Part shown: positions 36,509 through 45,326 of the stretch, piece after piece
Layout of the letters: each line of letters starts with the position of its first letter
Position numbering within the stretch: position 1 is the stretch's first letter
Assembly (NCBI RefSeq): GCF_009728935.1
Contig: NZ_CP034235.1
Location: 4,316,001-4,380,000 of the forward strand
Length of the DNA stretch: 64,000 bases
Direction: 5' to 3'
Origin: Paenibacillus psychroresistens
GTDB lineage: Bacteria; Bacillota; Bacilli; Paenibacillales; NBRC-103111
The notes under the pieces: model-generated
Database searches by the model: none
Told to the model about the DNA's origin: nothing
What the model saw: only the letters and a program-made list of their open reading frames with translations
Position numbers and translations under genes: made by a program

Positions 36509-36732
36509 TTGATTGCCTCCTTGAGTAATTTCGCCAAACAATAAAAACTTTTATCGGATAACCTATAGAGTTTTCTGCAAAAACTAGGGACAGACTCTTA
36601 GCGTAAATGTATTCAGACAAGCTGCAAATTATCCCTCAAGGGAAAAAATAGGTATACTAAAGCTATAGCTTAAGTTTTTCTGCAAGATGTGGCATTATAT
36701 AGAATAGCTTTGTACAAGAATGGAGATTGGTT
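36509..36732. other. Divergent yloB-rqcH control region
   Basis: 224 bases between two outward-facing genes. It contains one degenerate copy of the hairpin repeat (AGTTTT-CTGCA-AAAACT, 36569-36585, with GCGTAAATG following at 36601) and two TATA-like boxes toward rqcH (TATACT near 36652 and TATATAGAAT near 36695). No ORF. Confidence 0.5.
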
Positions 36733-38466
36733 ATGTCATTAGATGGTTTAGTCGTACATGCAATTGTTCAAGAGCTTCAAGCCTGCGTTGGCGGGCGTAT
36801 TAGCAAAATTCATATGCCTTCAGGAAACGATATTATATTTCAGCTTCGTGCACAGAATAATAATGTACGTTTATTGTTATCTGCAAATCCGACCTATCCG
36901 CGGGTTCATTTCACCCAGCATACCTATGCAAACCCGACAGATGCTCCCATGTTCTGCATGCTGCTCCGCAAATATTGTGAGGGTGGAATCATTGAAGGCG
37001 TTGAGCAAATCGGCTTAGAACGTATGCTGCGAATGCATATTCGCCATCGTGATGAGTTGGGTGATTTAAGCTTGAAAACCATCCATATCGAAATCATGGG
37101 ACGGCATAGCAATATTATTCTGTTGAATCCAGATAATGGAGTGATCCTGGATGGGATTCATCATGTTACTCCCGCTATCAGCAGTCACCGTATTGTTCTG
37201 CCGGGAAGCACCTTTGTTGCTCCACCCGATCAGGGCAAGCATGACCCCTTAACAATCGATAAGGCTGGCTTTCAAGAACTGTTCTGGAATCGTCCACTTG
37301 AAGAAACCGGCGATCAACGAATTGTGCAATTATTCAGTGGGCTAAGCCCGCTTGTTGCCAAGGAAATCATCTATCGTGCTCAATCCGAGCAAGAGGTTGA
37401 GCTGATCTGGAATGCTTTTTCTAGTGTCATGACCCAAATTCGCGAGCATAAATATACACCATCACTCGTAACCAAAAAGGATAATGGGAAAGCTTATTTC
37501 TCTGTTGTCGAATTGACTCATCTTAATGGAGAAGTGGAGCGCTTCAATACGATTAGTGAATGTTTAGAGGCTTTTTATGGGGACAAAGCACAACGAGATA
37601 CTGTAAAGCAAAGAATGGCAGATCTACTTCGTTTCCTACAGAATGAGAAGAACAAAAATGTTAAAAAGCTCGATAAACTCGCAGAGACTTTAGAAGAAGC
37701 CAAGGATGCTGATAAATGGCGTGTGCTTGGTGAACTTCTGACATCTTCGATGCATTTATTTAAAAAAGGCGATTCCAGTGTGGAAGCGGTCAATTATTAC
37801 GACGAAGATCAGCAAACGGTAAAAGTTGCATTAGATCCTTTATTAACACCATCGCAGAATGCGCAGCGCTATTATAAAAAATATGCTAAAAGCAAAAACA
37901 GCTTACTGATAGTGGAAGAACAAATTAATAATACTCATACTGAAATTACTTATCTGGAATCACTTTTGCAGCAAATTGCCGCTGCATCTTTGGCCGATAT
38001 CGTCGAAATTCGTGAAGAGCTTATTGAACAAGGCTATATCCGCGACCGCAGCAAAAAGAAGGGTAAAAAGAAAAAAATCGAGAAACCAAATATTGCTTGC
38101 TTCACTTCAAGTGAAGGTATCCCAATTTATGTAGGTAAAAACAACACTCAGAACGATTACCTGACGAATCGTCTTGCTCAATCCTCTGATACTTGGCTGC
38201 ATACTAAGGATATCCCTGGCTCACATGTCGTCATTCGTTCTACTACGTTTGGTGAACAAACCTTGCTTGAAGCAGCATCGCTTTCTGCTTATTACAGCCA
38301 AGCTAAGGAATCCAGCCAGGTTCCCGTAGATTATACGCAAATTCGCCATGTCCATAAACCGAATGGGGCCAAGCCTGGGTTCGTCATTTACGATCATCAA
38401 AAAACACTTTTCGTCACGCCAAATGAACAGAGCATAAAACAAATGCAACCGATTATTAAGCGCTAA
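36733..38466 (+). CDS. rqcH: Ribosome-rescue factor RqcH (NFACT protein)
   Basis: 577 residues from ATG at 36733, ten bases after GGAG. NFACT-N domain (about 1-260), helical coiled-coil region (about 280-430) and C-terminal NFACT-R domain with WLHTKDIPGSHVVIR. A lysine-rich patch (KKKGKKKKIEKPN) precedes NFACT-R. RqcH binds obstructed 50S subunits with peptidyl-tRNA and adds C-terminal alanine tails that mark proteins for degradation. Older annotations call it fibronectin-binding protein. It is the YloA gene of the ylo locus. Confidence 0.95.
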   Translation: MSLDGLVVHAIVQELQACVGGRISKIHMPSGNDIIFQLRAQNNNVRLLLSANPTYPRVHFTQHTYANPTDAPMFCMLLRKYCEGGIIEGVEQIGLERMLRMHIRHRDELGDLSLKTIHIEIMGRHSNIILLNPDNGVILDGIHHVTPAISSHRIVLPGSTFVAPPDQGKHDPLTIDKAGFQELFWNRPLEETGDQRIVQLFSGLSPLVAKEIIYRAQSEQEVELIWNAFSSVMTQIREHKYTPSLVTKKDNGKAYFSVVELTHLNGEVERFNTISECLEAFYGDKAQRDTVKQRMADLLRFLQNEKNKNVKKLDKLAETLEEAKDADKWRVLGELLTSSMHLFKKGDSSVEAVNYYDEDQQTVKVALDPLLTPSQNAQRYYKKYAKSKNSLLIVEEQINNTHTEITYLESLLQQIAAASLADIVEIREELIEQGYIRDRSKKKGKKKKIEKPNIACFTSSEGIPIYVGKNNTQNDYLTNRLAQSSDTWLHTKDIPGSHVVIRSTTFGEQTLLEAASLSAYYSQAKESSQVPVDYTQIRHVHKPNGAKPGFVIYDHQKTLFVTPNEQSIKQMQPIIKR

Positions 38467-38493
38467 ATTTATTGAAAGACTTTTTAATAGCTC

Positions 38494-38537
38494 AAAAAAA
38501 GCGTCCGAAACTATTAATTAGTTTAGGACGCTTTTTG
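38494..38537. terminator. Bidirectional terminator between rqcH and galU
   Basis: Stem AAAAAGCGTCC/GGACGCTTTTT (38496-38506 with 38526-38536), extended by an inner AAACTA/TAGTTT stem. The T runs on both strands suit both convergent genes. Confidence 0.9.
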
Positions 38538-38541
38538 TTAT

Positions 38542-39414
38542 TTATGGCCACCGTTTCATTAATTCCCTCAAATATGCCAGCAATTGCGGCTGCAGCTCCT
38601 CGCGCTTCAAAGCAAATTCAATCGTCGCTTCGATATACCCGAATTTATCCCCGACATCATAACGTTTACCTTGCTGCATATAAGCTACCATCGCTTTTTG
38701 CTGATTTAAGATACGCAAGGCATCCGTTAGCTGAATTTCGCCGCCTCTACCAGGCTGACAATGCTCAAGAATCGCAAAAATCTCTGGTTCAATTACATAA
38801 CGTCCAATCACAGCCATATTCGATGGAGCTTGGTCACGGTCCGGCTTCTCAATTAAATCACTTATGTATTGCAGCTTGCCTTCAAGCGCAGCGGGTGAAA
38901 TGATCCCATATTTGTTAACATCCTCCCATGGAATCGTTTGTGCGGCAATCACGGAGGTTTGTGCTTCTTCATATAGATCCATCATTTGCTTCAAGCAAGG
39001 AGGATCGGAATCGATGATGTCATCGCCCAGCAATATAGCGAAAGGCTCATCTCCAATAAACCTCCTTGCACATAATACAGCATGCCCCAACCCTAAAGGC
39101 TGCTTTTGACGAATATAATGTACATTGACTAAGTTCGATACATTTTGCACAATCTCCAATAGCTCTTGATTGCCTTTCTCAGCCAATAGCATCTCAAGCT
39201 CGATTGATTTATCAAAATGATCTTCAATCGCCCGCTTATTGCGACCCGTGACAATAATGATATCCTCTATACCTGAGTTAATAGCCTCTTCTACTATGTA
39301 TTGAATTGCTGGTTTATCTACGATTGGCAGCATTTCCTTAGGCTGTGCTTTCGTTGCTGGCAGAAACCTTGTCCCTAGTCCAGCTGCTGGTATAATTGCT
39401 TTACGAATTTTCAT
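38542..39414 (-). CDS. galU: UTP-glucose-1-phosphate uridylyltransferase
   Basis: 290 residues from the ATG at 39414 (AAAGGAG nine bases upstream). The nucleotidyl-transfer motif GLGTRFLPATKAQPKEML, the VDKPAIQYIVEEA stretch, and the ILLGDDIID metal site identify the GalU/GtaB family. It makes UDP-glucose for teichoic-acid, capsule and glycolipid synthesis. The start lies 14 bases inside the end of a LysR-type gene, an unusual coupling. Confidence 0.95.
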   Translation of the reverse strand: MKIRKAIIPAAGLGTRFLPATKAQPKEMLPIVDKPAIQYIVEEAINSGIEDIIIVTGRNKRAIEDHFDKSIELEMLLAEKGNQELLEIVQNVSNLVNVHYIRQKQPLGLGHAVLCARRFIGDEPFAILLGDDIIDSDPPCLKQMMDLYEEAQTSVIAAQTIPWEDVNKYGIISPAALEGKLQYISDLIEKPDRDQAPSNMAVIGRYVIEPEIFAILEHCQPGRGGEIQLTDALRILNQQKAMVAYMQQGKRYDVGDKFGYIEATIEFALKREELQPQLLAYLRELMKRWP

Positions 39415-40330
39415 CCAATAAACTCCTTTGCTTCTCAAAATGGTCACGAAAGAAACTTAAAAATACTACTGCCGATAACGGAAGCAAGGTAGAGCGCAGA
39501 TAAATTGAATAAAAGCTGCGTATGAAACGAAGCCCTGTAATCTTCTTCGTTGTTAACAAACCAAGCGTCAGCTCATGTTTGATTGATGACTGAGACAGAA
39601 TGGTAATGCCTAAATTAGCTTCGACTGCAGACTTGATTGCCCCAGTACTGCCTAGTTCCATTATAATCTTTAAATTTGCTAAATCAAAACCATTGCGCAC
39701 CAGCTCATCTTCCATAACCTTTCTAGTGCCTGAGCCTTGCTCACGAAGAATAAAAGGAAATTTAAGTACATCGAACCAAGTAATTGTGTCTTTGCTAGCC
39801 AGCTCATGCTTTATGGGAAGAATCAGCAATAATTCATCACTCAGGATTGCATCCGTTTGTACATCAGGATGATCAATAGGGGCCTCTATGAGTCCAAAAT
39901 TTAATTGATTATGAATAATTTCATCGACTATTTGAGATGTGTTCATGACCTTCATACTGAGCGAAATGTGTGGATGCTGAATTCCAAAAGGACCCAAAAG
40001 CTGGGGTAAAATAAACTCACCCATTGTTAAGCTTGCTCCAAGCTGTAATCTACCTTTCAGCATATGAGTAAATTTGGCCATAGACGATTCGGTTTCTTTC
40101 ATCAATACAATGCTTCTAAGCGCATAAGGCAGCAAAGTCCGCCCCGCTTCAGTCAACTCAATTTTCTTTGTCGTCCGCGCAAACATCTTACTGCCAAAAT
40201 GCTCCTCTAAAGCCTGCACCTGCATAGTTACAGCTGGTTGAGTCATATAGAGTGCCTGAGCAGCGGCAGAAAAGCTGCCTTTCTCGGCAACCGTATAAAA
40301 AATATGCAGCTGATGAAAATTAAACGCCAT
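39401..40330 (-). CDS. LysR-type transcriptional regulator
   Basis: 309 residues. N-terminal winged helix-turn-helix (FNFHQLHIFYTVAEKGSFS, then AAQALYMTQPAVTMQVQALE) and a LysR substrate-binding domain. It resembles the CysL/YwfK group more than the general family, but the effector cannot be inferred. The end overlaps galU by 14 bases, so it is transcribed with galU. The start ATG (40330) has GAGGAGG six bases before; that site abuts the last hairpin of repeat array C. Confidence 0.88.
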   Translation of the reverse strand: MAFNFHQLHIFYTVAEKGSFSAAAQALYMTQPAVTMQVQALEEHFGSKMFARTTKKIELTEAGRTLLPYALRSIVLMKETESSMAKFTHMLKGRLQLGASLTMGEFILPQLLGPFGIQHPHISLSMKVMNTSQIVDEIIHNQLNFGLIEAPIDHPDVQTDAILSDELLLILPIKHELASKDTITWFDVLKFPFILREQGSGTRKVMEDELVRNGFDLANLKIIMELGSTGAIKSAVEANLGITILSQSSIKHELTLGLLTTKKITGLRFIRSFYSIYLRSTLLPLSAVVFLSFFRDHFEKQRSLLDENS

Positions 40331-40341
40331 ATGTTCCTCCT

Positions 40342-40438
40342 CAGAGTTTTCTTCAGAAAACTCACATCGTAAGCATAAACCTAGTTTTCTTTAGAAAACT
40401 CACATCGTAAGCATAAACCTAGTTTTCGTTACAAAACT
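40342..40438 (-). repeat. Hairpin repeat array C (three hairpins) upstream of the LysR gene
   Basis: Hairpins GAGTTTTC-TTCA-GAAAACTC (40344-40363), AGTTTTC-TTTA-GAAAACT (40383-40400) and AGTTTT-CGTTAC-AAAACT (40421-40438). The first two are each followed by CACATCGTAAGCATAAACCT, giving a 38-base unit. On the transcribed minus strand the last hairpin is followed at once by TGAGGAGG, the ribosome site of the LysR gene. Confidence 0.9.
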
Positions 40439-40480
40439 AAAAAAGCATACAGAAACTCCTGCATGCTCCACATGAATATA

Positions 40481-40918
40481 TTATTTACGCTTGCGGCTAT
40501 TTTTAATTAAGGTCATTCTTCGGGAATGGCGGAGCCAAGAATAATAAGATTTCAAATCGCGTAATTCGATCGTTTCTGACATACGCCCTAGAAAAGTTAC
40601 AATGATCATCTTATGCAAAGGATTTCCTGCGATATCAATTTCATTCTCAATTAAGGCAAATTCTGCAACCATAACCAAGTCATCATCAATCAAATAGACA
40701 TCTTCTTCGTTGCGATAATAAGATTCAATCTTGTTATTCTTCAACTTGTCCCACAGGAAAGCACAAATGTCTTCGAATCCTGTTTTTTCAGTTTCAACAC
40801 GATCGACCCATCGCACTCGAGCATGATTGGTAATGACAATATCAGCAATTTTTTTATCAGCAAGTTCGACAAAAAAGGGTTCATAGGTGTTCCAACGATT
40901 CATCATTTTGTCTCTCAT
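40481..40918 (-). CDS. Conserved hypothetical protein, 145 residues
   Basis: No family recognised. The start is taken as ATG at 40918 because AGGAGAGGAG lies about ten bases upstream; the frame is open to 40966. The sequence is charged, with no signal peptide or membrane segment, alternating predicted helix and strand (for example DIVITNHARVRWVDRVETEK and VYLIDDDLVMVAEFALIENE). It ends in a basic tail (SRRMTLIKNSRKRK) that might bind nucleic acid; that is speculation. It precedes the LysR-galU pair and follows ylbG on the same strand. Confidence 0.75.
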   Translation of the reverse strand: MRDKMMNRWNTYEPFFVELADKKIADIVITNHARVRWVDRVETEKTGFEDICAFLWDKLKNNKIESYYRNEEDVYLIDDDLVMVAEFALIENEIDIAGNPLHKMIIVTFLGRMSETIELRDLKSYYSWLRHSRRMTLIKNSRKRK

Positions 40919-41026
40919 TATCGCAACTCCTCTCCTATAAAAAAAGGCCTTATAGACTATATACATTCCATATACCTATATTACTCTAAAACAGAATGAT
41001 TTCCAAATATTATTTTTTTTGTATCC

Positions 41027-41290
41027 TTATTGTGAATAGAGCTTCGCTTTATCGGATGGATTACTACTATATTCCGTTTTTATTTCTGTGCGATAAGATC
41101 TTTCAACATTTTTTACATAAGGCAGTTTTTGCAGGTTTCGCACCGTTTCATCCAACACTTCTGCATGTACATACATAACAACATATTGCATTTTTTTGGA
41201 AGTATAATGCACGGTACCATAACGTTCTAAGTTTTTTGTTGCTTTAAGATCATTTACCCAAATAATAAGACCACAGCGTTCTGTAAACAT
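41027..41290 (-). CDS. ylbG: YlbG family protein (DUF2129)
   Basis: 87 residues matching YlbG/DUF2129: CGLIIWVNDLKATKNLERYG and RNLQKLPYVKNVERSYR. A small cytoplasmic protein of unknown function, always found next to ylbF in Bacillales, as here (ricF ends 62 bases upstream). The ribosome site GGGAGG lies in the loop and arm of a short hairpin (AAAACC/GGTTTT, 41292-41311), which could reduce translation. Confidence 0.88.
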   Translation of the reverse strand: MFTERCGLIIWVNDLKATKNLERYGTVHYTSKKMQYVVMYVHAEVLDETVRNLQKLPYVKNVERSYRTEIKTEYSSNPSDKAKLYSQ

Positions 41291-41352
41291 AAAAACCTCC
41301 CTTTAGGTTTTAATTCATTTTATGCTTATCTTTGTTAATAAAGTCATTCATT

Positions 41353-41811
41353 TTATCCGCACTTACCGCTGCATCCGCCACCCGTACTGCAGCCCCCAGA
41401 GCTGCAACCGTTGTCTGGCTGCATCACATTGCTTGGAACTTTAATCGTCATCGAAACAGAATGTGCAATCGTTTTGGAAACGGTATATAGTAAATCGTCC
41501 AGCTGATGCTCAGCTTGATTGAATCGACTCCATACTTGATTTTGCTCCATTTGCTCTTGGACCTTTTGGACTTGCTCCATAGCCGAGTTGTAATCAGGAT
41601 GAAAATGGCCAAAACGCTCGCATTCTTCGAATAATTCCTTCTTCTTAGCAAATGAACGAATTATTTCTTTCACACTATTGTCATGCTCCATCTCATGCTT
41701 AGCCTGTAAATACTCAGCAACCTCAACAGAGCCATTAATCCAATCGCCTAATTCATAAGCCTGCAACAAAATCGTTGACATATCTAAAGCATTCGCTTCC
41801 ATTAACGCCAT
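41353..41811 (-). CDS. ricF: RicF (YlbF), regulator of biofilm, competence and sporulation
   Basis: 152 residues of the YlbF/YmcA family (DUF964), mostly helical, with a C-terminal tail holding C136, C141, C147 and C151 among Gly and Ser. RicF with RicA and RicT forms a complex carrying [4Fe-4S] clusters that promotes RNase Y-dependent mRNA maturation and Spo0A activation in B. subtilis. Cysteine-rich tails of this kind supply cluster ligands. Start ATG at 41811 with AAGGAAGTG; the next Met is codon 4. Confidence 0.9.
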   Translation of the reverse strand: MALMEANALDMSTILLQAYELGDWINGSVEVAEYLQAKHEMEHDNSVKEIIRSFAKKKELFEECERFGHFHPDYNSAMEQVQKVQEQMEQNQVWSRFNQAEHQLDDLLYTVSKTIAHSVSMTIKVPSNVMQPDNGCSSGGCSTGGGCSGKCG

Positions 41812-41836
41812 ATCTTCACTTCCTTAGTTGAGAGAG

Positions 41837-43558
41837 TTAATTAATAATTAAATCATCGAATCCAGGCAGGATCAGCTGTATTGTTTGCCACTGATCCGCC
41901 GTATATGAAATTAAATCGGACTGTGCCCATCCATATAAAACCCAACCTTCCTCACAATCCTTAACCTCTTTAGGATTGAAAGTCCATGTTCTGTTCGCCG
42001 TACTGAGCTTTAATGTAGCCTTCCATTCAATCGCTTGATAAGCGATTTCTTTCTGTGTCGATGGATGATAAGCTCTGCCTTCTCTCCACCATAATGGAGG
42101 GACAGTTTGCCACCCTGGATATACTTGATCTCTTGATGGAATATCCACGACTAGCTCGTAAATGCCTGAATCTATTGTGCCTCGAAAAGCTGTTGAAACC
42201 GTAACCGTATTGCCCGGCTCCAAACTGGCTTGATTTCGAGGTAATAATAGACTTTGCCCCACTGTTCGCGCCCATTGCTTTAACGCAGATTGAATCGAAT
42301 CCGGAATATCATAAAAGCAATGCTCCTTTAAAAAAATCAAGCATTGTTCCAAAGTTCTATCATTCGATAGTGCACGCTGCAAACTCTGTTCACTCAAACG
42401 GTAAATCCCGACCTGATCTGTGCGAATATGATCCGCCCAATAACTTAGCTCCCACCTAACAGCGAATGAAACATCTGGTGGAACCAATATTTCATAATCC
42501 GCCTGCACATAAAACCTGCCTTGCGGAACAATTTCGTCAAACGAATTTTCTTGATTGAGCATCCAACGAAAGATAGCTCTACCTTGTTGATCAAGCCCCT
42601 GTTCAATCCAACTGAATGCTTCCAGAACATCCATCCAATTATTAAACATCATTATTATATCATATTCTTGCAGCCAGGAAGAGAAATCTTCGTGCAAATA
42701 CCACTTTTGGAATGATAATGCAGTTAATTTCGCTAAAAAGTGCTCATCTGCTGCCGAGTTTGGCACAAACACCTCTTGAAATATAGCATAAATACGATTC
42801 GTCATTTCGTGCTTCGACAGCTGCAGCCATTGCTGTAGATTAGATCTGCTAAGACCCAGCTCACTCAAACCCCAGTAAATCAGATTTAATCGATCAGCAA
42901 GCTCAATAACTAATGACATTTGCAGCGGGTATAGAACCATATATTCAGGTTTAGGCTTCCATATGCATGGAAATTCATCGCTCCACTGCAGTTGCTGCAC
43001 TATTTTATTAATATGCCGTTTCGGTATTTCTCGCCTTTTGGTCAAAACAACTTCGTTTAATTCGATATATTTTAAAAATAGCATTAGATTGACCAACACT
43101 AGGCTTGGGGCTTCCATGACAGATAAGACGTCTTGATCCTCTGTCTCTTCCCAGCGAGGTGTTGATTCCATAACTATGTTATGCCAGATAGGCAGCATAT
43201 CTGTAGGTAAAGCGTAGCTGCTCTCTCCCCAATGTTTACGCATCGCATAGATAATCCCTTTCTTCCGCAAACCAGCTAAGCCAACTGTAACTTCTGCACC
43301 AGATATTCCAGTTCCATAAGCAATTTCCTGAAGACTCGACAATTCAAATGGACGTGCAGCAAAATGACAGACAATTAGCTTGATGGTTTGTTTCTCCCAT
43401 AGTTTCATTGCTTGATATAAGCTAGTGTAAGTCTTTTCTGAGAGCATGATTTCAGACAACAAAACCCCATCCTGCAAAAGCGATGAGATAGGTTCATTTT
43501 TAATAATCAATTCCAGTAATTGCTGTGGGATTTGTTCAGTGATTAGAGAGATTTTCAT
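41837..43558 (-). CDS. XPB-companion protein with helicase-associated N-domain
   Basis: About 573 residues from the ATG at 43558, which overlaps the XPB stop by one base (TAATG) and has GGAG at the right spacing; ATG at 43564 is an alternative. No Walker motifs. It contains a winged-helix-like region (SSLQEIAYGTGISGAEVTVG, about 75-105) and a C-terminal region that resembles the N-terminal domain of XPB/Ssl2 helicases (helicase C-3 type family). I infer that it is a partner of the neighbouring XPB helicase, perhaps supplying the DNA-binding or regulatory part. Function is not known. Confidence 0.7.
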   Translation of the reverse strand: MKISLITEQIPQQLLELIIKNEPISSLLQDGVLLSEIMLSEKTYTSLYQAMKLWEKQTIKLIVCHFAARPFELSSLQEIAYGTGISGAEVTVGLAGLRKKGIIYAMRKHWGESSYALPTDMLPIWHNIVMESTPRWEETEDQDVLSVMEAPSLVLVNLMLFLKYIELNEVVLTKRREIPKRHINKIVQQLQWSDEFPCIWKPKPEYMVLYPLQMSLVIELADRLNLIYWGLSELGLSRSNLQQWLQLSKHEMTNRIYAIFQEVFVPNSAADEHFLAKLTALSFQKWYLHEDFSSWLQEYDIIMMFNNWMDVLEAFSWIEQGLDQQGRAIFRWMLNQENSFDEIVPQGRFYVQADYEILVPPDVSFAVRWELSYWADHIRTDQVGIYRLSEQSLQRALSNDRTLEQCLIFLKEHCFYDIPDSIQSALKQWARTVGQSLLLPRNQASLEPGNTVTVSTAFRGTIDSGIYELVVDIPSRDQVYPGWQTVPPLWWREGRAYHPSTQKEIAYQAIEWKATLKLSTANRTWTFNPKEVKDCEEGWVLYGWAQSDLISYTADQWQTIQLILPGFDDLIIN

Positions 43559-45276
43559 TAGCATTTCTCCATTAATAAACGCTCGTTTGGCAAATCGTTA
43601 TATAACGTCCCAACTGCCTTTTGTAAATACTCATACCCTTGTTCAATCAAGAATAATTGGCGTTTTTGCGAAAAAACCTGCTCTTTAGAATCCTCTGTGA
43701 CCAAAGAATAGAAGTAAGCATCGTTGCTGCCAACCATCGGACGCATAATTCTCCCTAATCTCTGGGCTTCCTCTTGTCTGGAGCCAAAGCTCCCCGAAAT
43801 TTGGATAGCTACAGCAGCATTAGGTAAATCAACAGCAAAATTAGCCACTTTAGAGACAATAAGCTGCTTCAATACCCCAGATTTAAATAAATTATATAAA
43901 CGTTCTCTTTCTTCATGAGGGGTTTTACCGCAAATTAAAGGGACACCTAAACAGGAAGATAAAATCTCAAGCTGATCCACGTACTGGCCAATAATGAGAA
44001 TAGAGTCCTCCTGATGCTGCGTAATAATCGTGCTAACTACAGATTGCTTAGAAGAATTTTCGCAGGCAATTCGAAATTTATCTTTGTTTTCTGCGTTCTC
44101 ATACAAGCTTCGTTCTTCATCTGACAGCTCAATTAACACTTCGATACAGGTAGCTTTTGCAATCCAGCCTTGGGCTTCCAATCGCTTCCATGGCACGTCA
44201 TGACGTTTAGGGCCGATTAATGAAAAGACATCCTCTTCACGCCCATCTTCTCGAACTAAGGTTGCTGTTAATCCTAATCTTCTTGTAGCTTGAATATCTG
44301 CGGTTGCGCGAAATATTGGAGCCGGTAGTAAATGAACTTCATCGTAAATAATGAAACCCCAGTCCCGTTGCTGAAACAATTCCATATGAGTAAATAAGTC
44401 TTCTTTTGATTTCCGATGCGTTAAAATTTGATAAGTTGCTATTGTAATGGGGCGCACTTGTTTCAGAGATCCGCAATACTCCCCGATTTGTTCCTCCGTT
44501 ACTGTTGTTTTCTCCAAAATCTCAGTTTTCCATTGTTTTACTGAAGTCGTATTCGTAGTGAGAATTAAGGTTGCACAGCTTAATCGTTCCATTATTGCTA
44601 ATCCAATAATCGTTTTACCTGAACCGCAAGGAAGCACAATAACCCCGCTCCCCTGGTCTTCAGAACCTCTTCGATAGAATGCATCCACTGCACTCCACTG
44701 ATAATCTCGAAGCTGTAAACGATCGCCATTAGCTAAATGATGCTTTAATTGAATTGGGAATGCTTCTCCTGCATGATAACCTAATTGATCTTCAATGGGA
44801 TAACCCGATTTTAAAAATTCTTGTTTTAATAGGCCTCTATAAGTCGCGTGGATCTCCACTAAGTCTTCCGTTACCCATTGTTTAATAAATCCCCCCCTAG
44901 AGGGAAGCTTAAAAAGCTCTGGCAAAAGCTTATGTTGAGCTGACACAAGCATTAATTTCCCTTCTTGTCTGATCAGCTTCAAACAACCATATCGATTCAT
45001 CCAGATCACGATCTGCTCATGAACCATTTTGGGTATACCCCACTTGCTGTTCTGGCTCAAAAACGCAACGATTTCTTCCAGTCGTTTTCCTAGCGCTGCA
45101 GCGTTCCAAAGACTTAATGATGAGATGCGATACGTATGTATATGGGAAGGACTTTTTACTAAATCAGCAAATTCATTCAGCTGCTGCCGCACCGTTAAAA
45201 AGCTGGGATGGTCCGCTTCTAGCCAAACGGTAAAATCATTTTGTAATAATAAAGGCTTTTGCTCCTGACGAGTCAT
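43558..45276 (-). CDS. DNA repair helicase XPB, bacterial type
   Basis: About 572 residues from the ATG at 45276 (AAGGAG, eight bases). A damage-recognition-like N-terminal region (about 10-190) is followed by a superfamily 2 helicase: VLPCGSGKTIIGL (Walker A), IIYDEVHLLPA (DEVH), GLTATLVREDGREEDVF (motif III and the RED-like loop), and EEAQRLGRIMRP (motif VI). Its homologue in eukaryotes is the TFIIH translocase; bacterial XPB is a 3'-5' DNA helicase of uncertain repair role. It overlaps the companion gene by one base, so both are made together. Confidence 0.88.
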   Translation of the reverse strand: MTRQEQKPLLLQNDFTVWLEADHPSFLTVRQQLNEFADLVKSPSHIHTYRISSLSLWNAAALGKRLEEIVAFLSQNSKWGIPKMVHEQIVIWMNRYGCLKLIRQEGKLMLVSAQHKLLPELFKLPSRGGFIKQWVTEDLVEIHATYRGLLKQEFLKSGYPIEDQLGYHAGEAFPIQLKHHLANGDRLQLRDYQWSAVDAFYRRGSEDQGSGVIVLPCGSGKTIIGLAIMERLSCATLILTTNTTSVKQWKTEILEKTTVTEEQIGEYCGSLKQVRPITIATYQILTHRKSKEDLFTHMELFQQRDWGFIIYDEVHLLPAPIFRATADIQATRRLGLTATLVREDGREEDVFSLIGPKRHDVPWKRLEAQGWIAKATCIEVLIELSDEERSLYENAENKDKFRIACENSSKQSVVSTIITQHQEDSILIIGQYVDQLEILSSCLGVPLICGKTPHEERERLYNLFKSGVLKQLIVSKVANFAVDLPNAAVAIQISGSFGSRQEEAQRLGRIMRPMVGSNDAYFYSLVTEDSKEQVFSQKRQLFLIEQGYEYLQKAVGTLYNDLPNERLLMEKC

Positions 45277-45326
45277 AAGCATGCTCCTTCAAAGATCATT
45301 TTTTCTTTAGTATTCCCCAAAATGTT

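Noticed and set aside
38472-38903. Plus-strand ORF of 143 codons after rqcH
   Set aside because: Runs through the terminator and antisense to galU; composition follows the galU codons.
40342-40438. CRISPR-like tandem repeats
   Set aside because: Only two to three units, self-complementary hairpins, near-identical spacers and no cas genes; the same pattern recurs in operon gaps.
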